From Yersinia alsatica (GTDB taxonomy: Bacteria > Pseudomonadota > Gammaproteobacteria > Enterobacterales > Enterobacteriaceae): a stretch of DNA of 64,000 nucleotides. A program made the translations under genes and the position numbers. The notes beneath the pieces were generated by a model that saw only the letters and a list, made by a program, of their open reading frames with translations, had not been told where the DNA came from and searched no databases. Below are positions 18,766 through 28,538 of this stretch, in pieces (within the stretch, counting starts at the first letter, position 1; each line of letters opens with the position of its first letter). The stretch spans positions 60,268 to 124,267 of the forward strand of contig NZ_CABHWW010000003.1 of NCBI RefSeq assembly GCF_902170305.1. The letters run 5' to 3'.

Positions 18766-19956
18766 TTACAGCCCCAACGCATATCTCAGGGCATGTTCTT
18801 TAAGCTTCCCCGCGCGCTGTGCTGTCATCAGTGCCAAATTACGCACAAATTTCACTGCAGGCAGGTTATTGCTAAAAGTAGTGTAAAACACATCCATGCC
18901 GCTTTGCATAATCAGATTGTCGGTACGACGACGGCGCTGATAACGCAGTAATACTTGCTCACTGTGCCAAAGCTCAGCCTGTTCACGCGCCTGATTCAAC
19001 ACCGCTAGCAGTGCATCAACATCTCGGTAGCCCAGATTCACACCCTGCCCGGCCAATGGATTGATGGTATGCGCGGCATCTCCCAGTAATACCAAGCCCG
19101 GCTGCACATATTGCTGGGCATGACGACGAACCAGTGGGAAAGAACCCGCTGCAATTGCCTTAACCGCTCCCAGACGAGACGGAAAAGCAGCGGCAATCTC
19201 TTGGTTCAGCTGTGCCATCGGCAGCGCCTGAAGCTGGCGGATACGCTGTGGGCTGTCATACCAAACCAAAGATGCCCAATTATCAAACAGTGGCAGAAAA
19301 GCACGAGGACCGGTTGGGAAGAACTGCTGCCAAGTGGTGTCTTGCTGGGCGGTATCAGTTGTGACGGTAATTAGCATGCAAGACTGACGATATTGCCATC
19401 CACTGGTTCCAATACCGGCTAAACGCCGAACCAGCGAGTTGGCACCGTCGGCCCCTATCACTAAACGGCCCTGTATCTCTTGCTGAGCATCTAAAGTGAT
19501 TTTCCAACACTCGTCTACTCTGATCATGCTTTGTAGCCGTGACGGGCACAGCAACGTCAAATTTGGGCATTCTGCCATCTGTTGCCATAGCGCCAGCTGC
19601 AAAATGCGATTCTCAACCATAAAACCCAGCTCTGGCAATGAAAGCGATGCAGCATCAAAGATAACGTGAGAACCGGGCTGCTCCCACGTCTCCAGACGAC
19701 GATAAGGCGCATAACGCATCTGCTGCACTCGCGGCCAAACATTGAGCTGCTTTAGCAAGGATACCGAGGTACAACCAATAGCTGAAACCCGTAAATCCGG
19801 AGCACTATTGGTGTCAAACTCCGCAGGTGCCTCGTGCTCCAGTAGTGCGACTGACCAGCCAGTTTGGGCTAGCCCAAGGGCGGCGGCGGCGCCCACCATG
19901 CCACCACCTACCACCACAACATCATAATTTGGTTGCGATTTATTCATTTTGGCCAT
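18766..19956 (-). CDS. ubiF: 3-demethoxyubiquinol 3-hydroxylase
   Basis: This roughly 396-residue FAD monooxygenase performs the last hydroxylation of the ubiquinone ring. The N-terminal FAD motif VVVGGGMVGAAAALGLA (about 14-30), the DG-type motif VIGADGANSLVR near 166 and the second FAD motif LLGDAAHTINPLAGQGVNLG near 291 are all seen. Either ATG 19956 or 19947 could be the start. It converges on the tRNA operon and is divergent from miaB, as in E. coli. Confidence 0.95.
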   Translation of the reverse strand: MAKMNKSQPNYDVVVVGGGMVGAAAALGLAQTGWSVALLEHEAPAEFDTNSAPDLRVSAIGCTSVSLLKQLNVWPRVQQMRYAPYRRLETWEQPGSHVIFDAASLSLPELGFMVENRILQLALWQQMAECPNLTLLCPSRLQSMIRVDECWKITLDAQQEIQGRLVIGADGANSLVRRLAGIGTSGWQYRQSCMLITVTTDTAQQDTTWQQFFPTGPRAFLPLFDNWASLVWYDSPQRIRQLQALPMAQLNQEIAAAFPSRLGAVKAIAAGSFPLVRRHAQQYVQPGLVLLGDAAHTINPLAGQGVNLGYRDVDALLAVLNQAREQAELWHSEQVLLRYQRRRRTDNLIMQSGMDVFYTTFSNNLPAVKFVRNLALMTAQRAGKLKEHALRYALGL

Positions 19957-20187
19957 GCTTTAAAAGTGATAAATAACACCTGCACCGGCAAGTATCTTGT
20001 TTGCCCCAAGTGTACCGGATTTTTCATCCCCTATCAGAATAAGTAAACCGTTATGCGGTGGTCATCGCAGTGGCAAATGACTACAATACCCCCATAACCA
20101 CGGAGCCTTTGTGCTACCCCTATTCTATTACAGAGCACTGCACGGAGTACCGCACCGTGCGATGTGACTTTTAAGATGAATAATTCA

Positions 20188-21612
20188 ATGACTAAAAAAC
20201 TGCACATCAAAACCTGGGGCTGCCAGATGAATGAGTATGATTCATCAAAAATGGCTGATTTGCTGGCCAGCACCCATGGCTACCAGTTGACCGAGATCCC
20301 GGAAGAAGCTGATTTACTGCTGCTAAACACCTGCTCTATCCGCGAAAAAGCGCAAGAGAAAGTGTTCAGCCTGCTGGGACATTGGAAGTTACTGAAAGAG
20401 AAGAATCCCGAGTTAATTATTGGGGTCGGCGGCTGTGTCGCATCACAAGAAGGTGAGCATCTGCGCCAACGCGCGCCCTGTGTTGATGTGATTTTTGGCC
20501 CACAAACCCTACACCGCTTACCGGAAATGATTAATCATGTGCAAGGTACACACAGCCCGGTAGTGGATATCAGCTTTCCCGAAATTGAAAAGTTTGATCG
20601 TCTGCCAGAACCGCGCGCCGAAGGGCCCACGGCTTTTGTCTCCATTATGGAAGGCTGCAATAAATACTGCACATTCTGTGTGGTGCCCTACACTCGAGGT
20701 GAGGAAGTCAGCCGGCCCAGTGATGATATCTTGTTTGAAATTGCACAGTTAGCCGCTCAGGGGGTGCGGGAAGTGAACCTGCTGGGCCAGAATGTGAATG
20801 CCTATCGTGGGGCGACCTATGATGGTGATATCTGTAGTTTTGCCGAGCTATTGCGCTTAGTTGCCGCTATTGATGGTATTGACCGTGTGCGTTTTACCAC
20901 CAGCCATCCCATTGAATTTACTTATGATATCATTGATGTCTATCGTGATACCCCGGAGCTGGTGAGCTTCCTGCATCTGCCGGTACAAAGTGGTTCTGAC
21001 CGTATTTTGACGATGATGAAACGCGCCCATACTGCACTGGAATACAAGGCTATCATCCGCAAACTGCGTCAGGCGCGGCCTGATATTCAAATTAGTTCTG
21101 ATTTTATCATTGGTTTCCCCGGTGAAACTCAGCAGGATTTTGAGCAAACCATGAAACTGGTGGCCGAGATTCATTTTGATACCAGCTACAGCTTTATTTA
21201 CTCCTCCCGCCCCGGAACTCCAGCGGCAGATCTTCCGGACGATGTCAGCGAGGATGAAAAGAAACAGCGACTGCATATTTTGCAGCAGCGCATTACCCAG
21301 CAAGCTATGGAGATCAGTCGCCGGATGGTCGGTACCGTGCAGCGCATTCTGGTGGAGGGCACCTCGCGCAAGAATGTCATGGAGCTGGCTGGGCGCACCG
21401 AAAACAACCGTGTAGTCAATTTTGAAGGGACGCCAGAGATGATCGGCAAATTCGTTGATGTGGAAATTGTTGACGTTTATGCCAGTTCACTGCGCGGCAT
21501 TTTGTTACGCACCGAAGACCAAATGGACCTGCGAGTTCATGAGTCTCCGCAATCGGTAATTGCCCGAACCCGCAAAGAAAATGACATCGGCGTTGGTCTG
21601 TATCAACCTTAA
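20188..21612 (+). CDS. miaB: tRNA-2-methylthio-N6-dimethylallyladenosine synthase
   Basis: This 474-residue radical-SAM methylthiotransferase modifies A37 of tRNAs. The N-terminal cluster cysteines (WGCQ, NTCS, GGCV), the radical [11 protein letters not shown] motif near 157-164 and the C-terminal TRAM domain are present. The ATG at 20188 ([12 protein letters not shown]) gives exactly the E. coli start and length; upstream in-frame starts add up to 8 residues. Confidence 0.97.
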   Translation: MTKKLHIKTWGCQMNEYDSSKMADLLASTHGYQLTEIPEEADLLLLNTCSIREKAQEKVFSLLGHWKLLKEKNPELIIGVGGCVASQEGEHLRQRAPCVDVIFGPQTLHRLPEMINHVQGTHSPVVDISFPEIEKFDRLPEPRAEGPTAFVSIMEGCNKYCTFCVVPYTRGEEVSRPSDDILFEIAQLAAQGVREVNLLGQNVNAYRGATYDGDICSFAELLRLVAAIDGIDRVRFTTSHPIEFTYDIIDVYRDTPELVSFLHLPVQSGSDRILTMMKRAHTALEYKAIIRKLRQARPDIQISSDFIIGFPGETQQDFEQTMKLVAEIHFDTSYSFIYSSRPGTPAADLPDDVSEDEKKQRLHILQQRITQQAMEISRRMVGTVQRILVEGTSRKNVMELAGRTENNRVVNFEGTPEMIGKFVDVEIVDVYASSLRGILLRTEDQMDLRVHESPQSVIARTRKENDIGVGLYQP

Positions 21613-21630
21613 TTTCGAGCTACATCGCAC

Positions 21631-21666
21631 AAACAGGCACTGTATTCTCAGTGCCTGTTTTATTTT
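21631..21666 (+). terminator. miaB intrinsic terminator
   Basis: A 12-bp stem AAACAGGCACTG/CAGTGCCTGTTT with loop TATTCT is followed by TATTTT, 18 bp after the miaB stop. Confidence 0.85.
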
Positions 21667-21903
21667 GGCGGGATGCTACGCAGATTCTGACTTTTTAAGT
21701 TGCGCCATATAACCGTCGCTATTTGAATAGAGGCCGAAGAGACATATTGATCAGTGGCAAACTTGCGTCAGCGCCCTACACCATGAATAATTCAGAAATG
21801 GCATGTATGATTAGCGTTATATCCACTTGTGATATATCCGAAGTAATTGGAGTTATACCCCTGACTTCAAATAAACCGGCCCTAAGTGACCCAGAGGAAC
21901 GCA

Positions 21904-22977
21904 GTGACTCAGAGAAACAGTTTGCACGTAGTGACACAAGAAATCTTGCTGGAACCCGCCGATAATCAGCGCCTGCTGAGCTTGTGCGGCCCTTTTGATG
22001 ACAACATTAAGCAGTTGGAACGCCGATTAGGTATTGAAATTAATCGTCGTGATAATCGTTTTAAATTAGTCGGTAAGAATATCTGCGTTGTTGCAGCGGC
22101 AGATATCCTGCGCCATCTGTATGTTGATACTGCGCCTATCCGCGGTGTTATCCCAGATATCGATCCTGAGGCGATTCACCTTGCGGTGAAAGAGAGTCGT
22201 GTCTTGGAGCAAACCGCCGAGAGTGTACCTGACTACGGAAAAGCCGTGAATATCCGTACCAAACGCGGCATGGTCAAACCACGTACCCCTAATCAGGCAC
22301 AATACATCGCCAATATTCTCGACCACGATATCACTTTCGGGATTGGCCCAGCCGGTACCGGGAAAACTTATCTGGCGGTAGCCGCGGCGGTGGATGCTTT
22401 AGAGCGTCAGAATGTGCGACGTATTTTGCTGACACGCCCAGCGGTTGAAGCGGGTGAAAAGCTGGGTTTCTTGCCCGGTGACCTCAGCCAAAAAGTCGAC
22501 CCTTATCTGCGCCCACTTTATGATGCCCTGTTTGAAATGCTGGGCTTCGAGCGAGTTGAAAAACTGATTGAGCGCAATGTAATTGAAGTTGCGCCACTGG
22601 CCTATATGCGTGGTCGAACCCTGAATGACGCGTTTATCATTTTGGATGAAAGCCAGAACACCACCATCGAACAGATGAAAATGTTCTTGACCCGTATTGG
22701 TTTCAACTCCAAAGCAGTGATTACCGGTGATATAACGCAAACTGACTTACCGCGTCATCAGAAATCAGGTTTAAGCCATGCCATTGAAGTGTTATCTGAA
22801 GTGGAAGAACTGAGCTTTAACTTCTTTCATAGTGAAGATGTGGTACGCCATCCAGTAGTTGCCCGGGTAGTTATTGCCTATGAGGCCTGGGAAGCGGCGG
22901 AACAAAAACGCAAAGATGCCATTGCCGAACAACGTAAGCGGGAAAACCATACCCCGTCTGAGCAGGAGGCTCCGTGA
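21904..22977 (+). CDS. ybeZ: PhoH-family ATPase YbeZ
   Basis: This roughly 357-residue PhoH-like ATPase works with the RNase YbeY in 16S rRNA processing and ribosome quality control. Walker A GPAGTGKT is near residue 145 and Walker [10 protein letters not shown] near 245. The GTG at 21904 is chosen because AGAGGA ends 5 bp before it; GTG 21886 and GTG 21931 are alternatives, and the region between them is an 18-bp imperfect tandem duplication. Its stop overlaps the ybeY start. Confidence 0.94.
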   Translation: MTQRNSLHVVTQEILLEPADNQRLLSLCGPFDDNIKQLERRLGIEINRRDNRFKLVGKNICVVAAADILRHLYVDTAPIRGVIPDIDPEAIHLAVKESRVLEQTAESVPDYGKAVNIRTKRGMVKPRTPNQAQYIANILDHDITFGIGPAGTGKTYLAVAAAVDALERQNVRRILLTRPAVEAGEKLGFLPGDLSQKVDPYLRPLYDALFEMLGFERVEKLIERNVIEVAPLAYMRGRTLNDAFIILDESQNTTIEQMKMFLTRIGFNSKAVITGDITQTDLPRHQKSGLSHAIEVLSEVEELSFNFFHSEDVVRHPVVARVVIAYEAWEAAEQKRKDAIAEQRKRENHTPSEQEAP

Positions 22978-23447
22978 GCCAAGTTATTCTCGATTTACAA
23001 ATTGCCTGCGCCGATAGTCAAGGTTTACCGACTGAAGCCGATTTCCAGCGTTGGCTGGAAGCCGTGTTACCCCAATTTCAGGAAGTCTCTGAAGTGACCA
23101 TCCGCGTGGTTGATGAAGCAGAAAGCCATGAGCTCAATCTGACCTATCGCGGTAAAGATAAATCGACCAATGTCTTATCTTTTCCTTTTGAGGCCCCACC
23201 TGAAATTGAACTGCCATTATTGGGTGATTTAATCATTTGCCGTCAGGTAGTAGAGCAAGAAGCGGTTGAACAAGAGAAAGCACTATTGGCTCATTGGGCG
23301 CATATGGTTGTTCACGGCAGTCTCCATCTGCTAGGGTATGACCACATCGTTGACGATGAAGCTGAAGAAATGGAGTCGATTGAGACTGAAATAATGCAAA
23401 GTCTGGGCTACCCAGACCCGTATATTTCAGAGAAAGACTCCGAATAA
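22974..23447 (+). CDS. ybeY: endoribonuclease YbeY
   Basis: This 157-residue zinc-dependent single-strand endoribonuclease matures the 3' end of 16S rRNA. The UPF0054 signature [11 protein letters not shown] near 114-124 supplies the three zinc histidines. The GTG start overlaps the ybeZ stop (GTGA), so translation is coupled. Confidence 0.97.
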   Translation: MSQVILDLQIACADSQGLPTEADFQRWLEAVLPQFQEVSEVTIRVVDEAESHELNLTYRGKDKSTNVLSFPFEAPPEIELPLLGDLIICRQVVEQEAVEQEKALLAHWAHMVVHGSLHLLGYDHIVDDEAEEMESIETEIMQSLGYPDPYISEKDSE

Positions 23448-23545
23448 ACCCATCATATCGGGTGCATTGATGCCCTGCTGACAGGGTAAAAATAAAAAGT
23501 GATGTCGGCGGTGTGACTCTCCCGCTGCCGGTAATAATATTAATC

Positions 23546-23674
23546 TGTACTCAAAGAACTTGGAATTGCAGGTAGGCGGCAAGAGAACTTATCCCAATGA
23601 GCTTACTCAGGTAAGTGATTTGGGTGAGTAAACGTAGCTAACAACCCTGCGGTTTCAAGTACGAAGAGTAAACA
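23546..23674. repeat. ERIC repeat
   Basis: A roughly 129-bp copy with the core GAGCTTACTCAGGTAAGTGA and the ends TGTACTCA and GAGTAAACA. It is diverged from the copies near 44.5 kb. It sits inside the ybeZYX-lnt operon between ybeY and corC, ending 24 bp before the corC start. Confidence 0.85.
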
Positions 23675-23697
23675 TAGGTAAACTTAACTAAAACGCC

Positions 23698-24576
23698 ATG
23701 AGCGACGACCACTCACAAAACAACGATAGCCCCAGTCCCAAGAAAGGGTTCTTTACTCTCATCCTTAACCAGTTATTCCACGGTGAACCTAAAAATCGTG
23801 GCGATCTGGTAGAGCTTATCCGTGATTCTGAGCAAAACGATCTGATCGATCCCGATACCCGAGACATGCTGGAAGGCGTGATGGATATTGCCGAGCAGCG
23901 CGTGCGGGACATCATGATCCCCCGCTCTCAGATGGTTACATTGAAACGTAATCAAACGCTGGATGAGTGCCTGGATGTCATTATTGAATCTGCTCACTCC
24001 CGCTTTCCGGTGATCAGCGAAGATAAAGATCATATTGAAGGCATTCTAATGGCCAAAGATCTGCTGCCGTTTATGCGCACAGATTCTGAGCCATTCAGCA
24101 TTGATAAAGTCTTACGGACGGCGGTTGTAGTGCCGGAAAGTAAGCGTGTTGATCGGATGCTAAAGGAGTTCCGCTCCCAGCGCTATCATATGGCTATTGT
24201 CATTGATGAGTTTGGTGGCGTCTCGGGTCTGGTGACCATTGAAGATATTCTTGAGCTGATCGTGGGCGAAATAGAAGATGAGTATGATGATGAAGAAGAC
24301 AGAGATGTCCGTCAGCTCAGTCGGCACACTTATACTATTCGTGCGCTGACACAAATTGAAGATTTCAATGAAGTATTCAATACCCATTTCAGCGACGATG
24401 AAGTGGACACTATCGGTGGTTTAGTGATGCAGGCCTTTGGTCATTTACCTGCTCGCGGTGAAACTATTGAAATTGAAGGTTACTTATTTAAAGTTGCCAT
24501 GGCGGATAGCCGACGTATCATTCAGGTTCATGTGAAAATCCCGGATGATGCTCCGCAACCCAAACTGGAAGAATAA
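23698..24576 (+). CDS. corC: CorC/YbeX, CBS-pair protein
   Basis: This 292-residue protein has two CBS domains (about 65-185) that bind adenine nucleotides and a C-terminal CorC_HlyC domain (about 205-285). It is linked to magnesium/cobalt homeostasis and, more recently, ribosome metabolism. E. coli YbeX has 292 residues. It is in one operon with ybeZ, ybeY and lnt. Confidence 0.95.
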   Translation: MSDDHSQNNDSPSPKKGFFTLILNQLFHGEPKNRGDLVELIRDSEQNDLIDPDTRDMLEGVMDIAEQRVRDIMIPRSQMVTLKRNQTLDECLDVIIESAHSRFPVISEDKDHIEGILMAKDLLPFMRTDSEPFSIDKVLRTAVVVPESKRVDRMLKEFRSQRYHMAIVIDEFGGVSGLVTIEDILELIVGEIEDEYDDEEDRDVRQLSRHTYTIRALTQIEDFNEVFNTHFSDDEVDTIGGLVMQAFGHLPARGETIEIEGYLFKVAMADSRRIIQVHVKIPDDAPQPKLEE

Positions 24577-24583
24577 ATCCTCG

Positions 24584-26131
24584 ATGCCTATCGCTTCATA
24601 CCTTCAACGCCAGTGGGCTCGCGCCCTACTGGCGCTACTTTTTGGCGCCTGCGGTACGTTGGCCTATTCGCCATTTGACCACTGGCCAGCGGCTATTGTT
24701 TCGCTATTTGGCTTACTCAGCCTGACATTGAACCGCAGCACTAAACAAGCTGCGTTCATTGGTTTTTGTTGGGGTATGGGGCAGTTTGGTAGCGGCATTA
24801 ACTGGGTTTATGTCAGCATCTCGGAATTTGGCGGTATGCCAATGGCTATCAACATTTTCCTAGTGGTGTTACTGGCAGCATACCTTTCGCTCTACACCAT
24901 GCTGTTTGCCGGGGTTTTAGCGCGATTATGCCCTAAAGCAAGTTGGTGGCGGCTGGCGATTGCTGCTCCGGTAGTGTGGCAACTGACTGAATTCTTGCGC
25001 GGCTGGGTATTGACCGGCTTCCCGTGGTTACAATTTGGTTATAGCCAAATTAATGGTCCACTACGGGGTATTGCTCCAATCCTTGGGGTCGATGGCGTCA
25101 CCTTCATGTTGATGTCTATCAGTGGGTTACTGGTTTACGCCTGCTATCAGCGCCGTATTAGCGCCGCAATTATTGCCGTGGCGATGTTACTGCTGCCTTG
25201 GCCGTTGCGCCAATTGCATTGGTTCACCCCCGAGCCCGAACGCGCCGTGAATGTCGCTATGGTGCAAGGTAATATCGCACAATCAATGAAGTGGGACCCT
25301 AAAGTCCTGCTCAGCACGTTACAAATTTATCTGGATGAAACGCGCCCATTTATGGGTAAAGCGCCGATTATCATCTGGCCAGAATCGGCTATTCCTGACA
25401 TTGAAACCGATCAGAACACCTTCCTCACTATGGTTGACGGCCTGATGCGGGCCAGCCATAGCAGCCTGATTACTGGCATTGTTGACGCCCAGCGTCGGCC
25501 TGAAGGCAAGGGTTATCACTTCTTTAACAGTATCATTGTGTTGGGGGATAAAGAGCCTTATCAATATCCGACCCACAACCGTTACAGCAAACATCACCTG
25601 GTTCCATTTGGCGAGTTTGTGCCGCTGGAATCCCTGCTGCGCCCGCTGGCTCCGTTCTTTGATTTACCGATGTCATCATTCAGCCGAGGCGATTATGTGC
25701 AGCCACAGCTCAATGTAGCTGGATTTAACCTGACGGCGGCTATCTGTTATGAAATCGTCTTGGGTCAGCAGGTACGGGATAACTTCAGACCTGATACCAA
25801 TTTCTTGCTCACCGTGTCTAACGATGCCTGGTTTGGTCACTCTATTGGCCCGTGGCAGCATTTCCAGATGGCGCGGATGCGGGCACTGGAATTAGGCCGC
25901 CCTCTGCTGCGCTCAACCAATAATGGTATTACCGCGGCAATCGGCCCGAGTGGTGAAGTGCAGGCGCAGATCCCGCAGTTCACCCAGCAGGTGCTGGAAG
26001 TTAAAGTCACGCCAACCACCGGTCTTACCCCTTATGCCCGTTTTGGTTCGTGGCCGATGTGGATTATCACCTTGGTTCTCGGGGCATTGACGCTATACCG
26101 CGCTATTCGCTGTGGTTCAGATAAAAAATAA
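24584..26131 (+). CDS. lnt: apolipoprotein N-acyltransferase
   Basis: This 515-residue inner-membrane enzyme adds the third acyl chain to lipoproteins. Several N-terminal membrane helices are followed by a periplasmic nitrilase-like domain with the catalytic Glu in WPESAIP and Cys in AICYEI. The ATG at 24584 is 7 bp after the corC stop; an upstream in-frame ATG lies inside corC and is unlikely. Confidence 0.96.
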   Translation: MPIASYLQRQWARALLALLFGACGTLAYSPFDHWPAAIVSLFGLLSLTLNRSTKQAAFIGFCWGMGQFGSGINWVYVSISEFGGMPMAINIFLVVLLAAYLSLYTMLFAGVLARLCPKASWWRLAIAAPVVWQLTEFLRGWVLTGFPWLQFGYSQINGPLRGIAPILGVDGVTFMLMSISGLLVYACYQRRISAAIIAVAMLLLPWPLRQLHWFTPEPERAVNVAMVQGNIAQSMKWDPKVLLSTLQIYLDETRPFMGKAPIIIWPESAIPDIETDQNTFLTMVDGLMRASHSSLITGIVDAQRRPEGKGYHFFNSIIVLGDKEPYQYPTHNRYSKHHLVPFGEFVPLESLLRPLAPFFDLPMSSFSRGDYVQPQLNVAGFNLTAAICYEIVLGQQVRDNFRPDTNFLLTVSNDAWFGHSIGPWQHFQMARMRALELGRPLLRSTNNGITAAIGPSGEVQAQIPQFTQQVLEVKVTPTTGLTPYARFGSWPMWIITLVLGALTLYRAIRCGSDKK

Positions 26132-26139
26132 ACCGCTCT

Positions 26140-26164
26140 ACGGGCATGTCATTGATATGCCCGT
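26140..26164 (+). terminator. hairpin after lnt
   Basis: An 8-bp perfect stem ACGGGCAT/ATGCCCGT starts 8 bp after the lnt stop; there is no T run, so Rho-independent termination is doubtful. Confidence 0.45.
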
Positions 26165-26268
26165 CATCCCTCTACACTCCCCCATTATCAGTATTGCGAA
26201 TCGTTATCACTGCTGTTATCTTGCCGCGTAGTACAAATAATTAGCATGATTTGCAATTTGAGAGCCTT

Positions 26269-26853
26269 ATGTCACTGAATCCTGAATTTATCCTCACCAC
26301 AGAAGCCCAGCTAAGCGAGCACTATGCCTCGCCTAATCAGAATGTGTTAAATAAGCAAATAGATCACATTGATGATTACGCCAAAAAGCTGATCGCGGCG
26401 GCCCCCTTTGCTGTGCTAGGTACACTAGGTGCCAATGGCATCGACTGCTCACCCAAAGGTGGCGAGCCGGGTTTTATTCATGTACAAGACAGCAAAACCC
26501 TAATGTTGCCAGACAGACCCGGTAACAATCGTCTGGACGGTATCCGCAACCTGCTGCATAACCCATTCGTGGGTATTTTGTTCTTAATACCGGGCTGGAC
26601 GGAAGGTTTTCGCGTTAATGGTCGGGCGAAAATCTCAATCGATCCTGAATTGTGCCAGCGCTTTAGCCAAAATGGCCAACCCACGCGCAGTGTATTAGTG
26701 ATTGAAGTGGATGAAGTATTTATCCATTGTGGCCGCGCTATTACCTTTGCCGACCTGTGGAATCCAGAAAAACACGCAGGGAAAGAAACCATTCCCACCG
26801 CTCTGGAAGTCTTTAAAGCCCATCTGGCCATCAATAACCAACAGCTCAGCTAA
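26269..26853 (+). CDS. PPOX-class flavin-binding protein
   Basis: This 194-residue protein has the split-barrel fold of pyridoxamine-5'-phosphate oxidase-like proteins. Recognisable pieces are the FAVLGTLGANGIDCSPKG strand-turn near 47-64, LPDRPGNNRLDGIRNL near 83 and NPFVGILFLIPG. It probably binds FMN; its substrate is not known. The ATG at 26269 is preferred (GAGAG upstream) over a TTG at 26251. It is a lone gene, ended by a strong hairpin. Confidence 0.8.
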   Translation: MSLNPEFILTTEAQLSEHYASPNQNVLNKQIDHIDDYAKKLIAAAPFAVLGTLGANGIDCSPKGGEPGFIHVQDSKTLMLPDRPGNNRLDGIRNLLHNPFVGILFLIPGWTEGFRVNGRAKISIDPELCQRFSQNGQPTRSVLVIEVDEVFIHCGRAITFADLWNPEKHAGKETIPTALEVFKAHLAINNQQLS

Positions 26854-26879
26854 TCCCTTCAAACTGGCAACAGTGAAAT

Positions 26880-26908
26880 CAACCAGCAGCGAAATCAGCT
26901 GCTGGTTG
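26880..26908 (+). terminator. hairpin after the PPOX gene
   Basis: An 11-bp perfect stem CAACCAGCAGC/GCTGCTGGTTG with a 7-nt loop lies 26 bp after the stop, followed by GCTATTTCTCC. Confidence 0.65.
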
Positions 26909-26981
26909 GCTATTTCTCCCCCCCAAATAACATCCTACCGCCTCAATTCGCTGGGCTTTTACTCACTCGTTCTTCTGCTAC

Positions 26982-26997
26982 TGGCACAGACCTTGCA
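26982..26997 (+). promoter_or_regulatory. sigma-54 promoter upstream of gltI
   Basis: TGGCACAGACCTTGCA fits TGGCACG-N4-TTGCA with one mismatch and the exact GG-N10-GC spacing. The predicted start site near 27008 would give a leader of about 410 nt to gltI. Confidence 0.75.
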
Positions 26998-27132
26998 TTG
27001 TTTCTAACCAAATAGTGTTAGCAATCAGCCATTATCTAGCCATTGATGGGGATTAATGCAGTAGGTACGTGAAGGTGGGTTTCAAATGAAGAAATCGCTG
27101 TTACCTGCCCGCACATTTTTAGGGCATAGCGC

Positions 27133-27147
27133 GCACCATGATAGTGC
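27133..27147. promoter_or_regulatory. NtrC-type binding site
   Basis: GCACCATGATAGTGC fits the NtrC consensus GCACY-N5-RGTGC at every defined position. A weaker copy, GCCTC-N5-GGTGC, lies at 27162-27176, 29 bp away between centres and so on nearly the same DNA face. Both are downstream of the sigma-54 promoter match. Confidence 0.65.
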
Positions 27148-27364
27148 GATACTGTTTTATTGCCTCTATTTGGTGCGATTTGCGTCTCAAAAAACAAACA
27201 TTTATTCATCATTTGCATAACAATTGGCTATTTTTTAAAGATAATCTGATACAAGTAACAGCGAAAATGACGTGTTAGCCAACAAATATCTGTGGTTACA
27301 CCAGTACAACAAAATAAGACGATTTTTTCGCATTTCACGTTTTTAACATGACTACATTTTAAGT

Positions 27365-27415
27365 ATCACAACATCGAGTCAGAAAACATTAGGCAAAAAA
27401 CAACAGCAAAGGAGT
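27365..27415 (+). promoter_or_regulatory. CA-rich gltI leader, likely GcvB target
   Basis: CACAACAT at 27367-27374 and an AAAACAACAGCAAAGG run reaching the ribosome-binding site resemble the C/A-rich element through which GcvB represses gltI in Salmonella. Apart from the sites listed, the 568-bp interval 26854-27421 has no convincing gene. Confidence 0.5.
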
Positions 27416-27421
27416 TGGACC

Positions 27422-28360
27422 ATGCATATGCGTAAATTGGCGTTAGCGCTACTGTTAGCTGGGATAACAAGTGGTGTAGCCCAAGCAGAAGAAGCAGCAG
27501 CAAAACCAGAGCAAGCCGCGGCAAAGGCAGATGCTTCCGTTGACACACTGAAGAAGATTAAAGATAACGGCGTTATCGTGGTCGGTCATCGTGAGTCTTC
27601 TGTTCCATTCTCTTATTACGATAATCAGCAGAAAGTTGTGGGTTACTCACAAGATTATTCCAACCTGATTGTCGATGCGATCAAGAAAAAACTTAACGCA
27701 CCAGACTTGCAGGTCAAGTTGATCCCAATCACTTCGCAGAACCGTATCCCATTGCTGCAAAACGGTACCTTTGATTTTGAGTGTGGTTCAACCACCAATA
27801 ACCTGGAACGTCAGCAACAAGCCGCGTTCTCCAATACCATTTTTGTTGTCGGTACTCGCTTACTGACCAAAAAAGGTTCCGAAGTTAAAGATTTCAAAGA
27901 TTTAGCCGGTAAAGCTGTGGTGGTAACGTCTGGGACCACCTCTGAAGTGTTGCTGAACAAGCTAAATGAAAAAGACAAAATGAACATGCGCATTATCAGT
28001 GCCAAAGACCACGGTGATTCTTTCCGTACCTTGGAAAGTGGCCGTGCAGTGGCCTTTATGATGGATGATGCTCTGCTGGCTGGCGAACGTGCAAAAGCGA
28101 AGAAACCAGATCAGTGGGAAATCGTTGGCACCCCGCAATCTCAGGAAGCTTACGGCTGCATGTTGCGTAAAAACGATCCGGCGTTTAAAGCACTGTTGGA
28201 TGAGACTATCGCCACCGCACAAACCGGCGGTGTTGCTGAGAAATCCTTTGATCGTTGGTTCAAAAACCCAATTCCACCTAAAAATCTTAACCTGAATTTC
28301 TCATTGTCTGATGAAATGAAGGCGCTGTTCAAAGCCCCTAACGATAAAGCATTGAACTAA
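27422..28360 (+). CDS. gltI: glutamate/aspartate ABC transporter, periplasmic binding protein
   Basis: This 312-residue periplasmic receptor captures glutamate and aspartate for GltJKL. A signal peptide ends at VAQA (about residue 22), followed by an Ala/Glu-rich linker and a type II SBP fold (GVIVVGHRESSVPFSYYD near 50; FDFECGSTTNNLERQQ near 118). An AAGGAG ribosome-binding site lies 9 bp before the ATG at 27422; a second ATG at 27428 is possible. Confidence 0.96.
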   Translation: MHMRKLALALLLAGITSGVAQAEEAAAKPEQAAAKADASVDTLKKIKDNGVIVVGHRESSVPFSYYDNQQKVVGYSQDYSNLIVDAIKKKLNAPDLQVKLIPITSQNRIPLLQNGTFDFECGSTTNNLERQQQAAFSNTIFVVGTRLLTKKGSEVKDFKDLAGKAVVVTSGTTSEVLLNKLNEKDKMNMRIISAKDHGDSFRTLESGRAVAFMMDDALLAGERAKAKKPDQWEIVGTPQSQEAYGCMLRKNDPAFKALLDETIATAQTGGVAEKSFDRWFKNPIPPKNLNLNFSLSDEMKALFKAPNDKALN

Positions 28361-28460
28361 CAATAATAATCAGGGTAGGCAGTGCCTACCCTACTGATTG
28401 ATGATGGACCGATTGGTAGGACAGGATGCGGGGTGGCCGTTCCCCACTCCGCATTTTTTT
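28361..28460 (+). ncRNA. SroC-like sRNA candidate between gltI and gltJ
   Basis: The gltI-gltJ interval has a tight hairpin with 10-bp arms (28372-28381 and 28383-28392) and a strong intrinsic terminator (arms 28426-28436 and 28444-28454, then TTTTTT). In E. coli and Salmonella the Hfq-binding RNA SroC is processed from exactly this place in the gltIJKL transcript. Position and structure support a counterpart; the 5' end cannot be set from sequence and may lie within gltI. Confidence 0.5.
28426..28460 (+). terminator. intrinsic terminator between gltI and gltJ
   Basis: ATGCGGGGTGG pairs with CCACTCCGCAT (one G-U) and is followed by six or seven T. It would reduce gltJKL transcription relative to gltI, fitting the need for excess binding protein. 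Confidence 0.85.
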
Positions 28461-28538
28461 GTTAACCCTCGGGAGGCCGCAACGCATTGAATCATCAGTC
28501 ATCAGGATGAGTCATTCATCCTTTTAAGGGAGTTTTTT

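Noticed and set aside
26192..26215. Possible Fur box upstream of the PPOX gene
   Set aside because: Only short pieces (TTATCA) match; the 19-bp pattern is not met.
27086..27220. 44-codon ORF in the gltI leader with AAGG upstream
   Set aside because: It overlaps the NtrC-type sites, has no recognisable features and only a moderate ribosome-binding site; better read as leader DNA.
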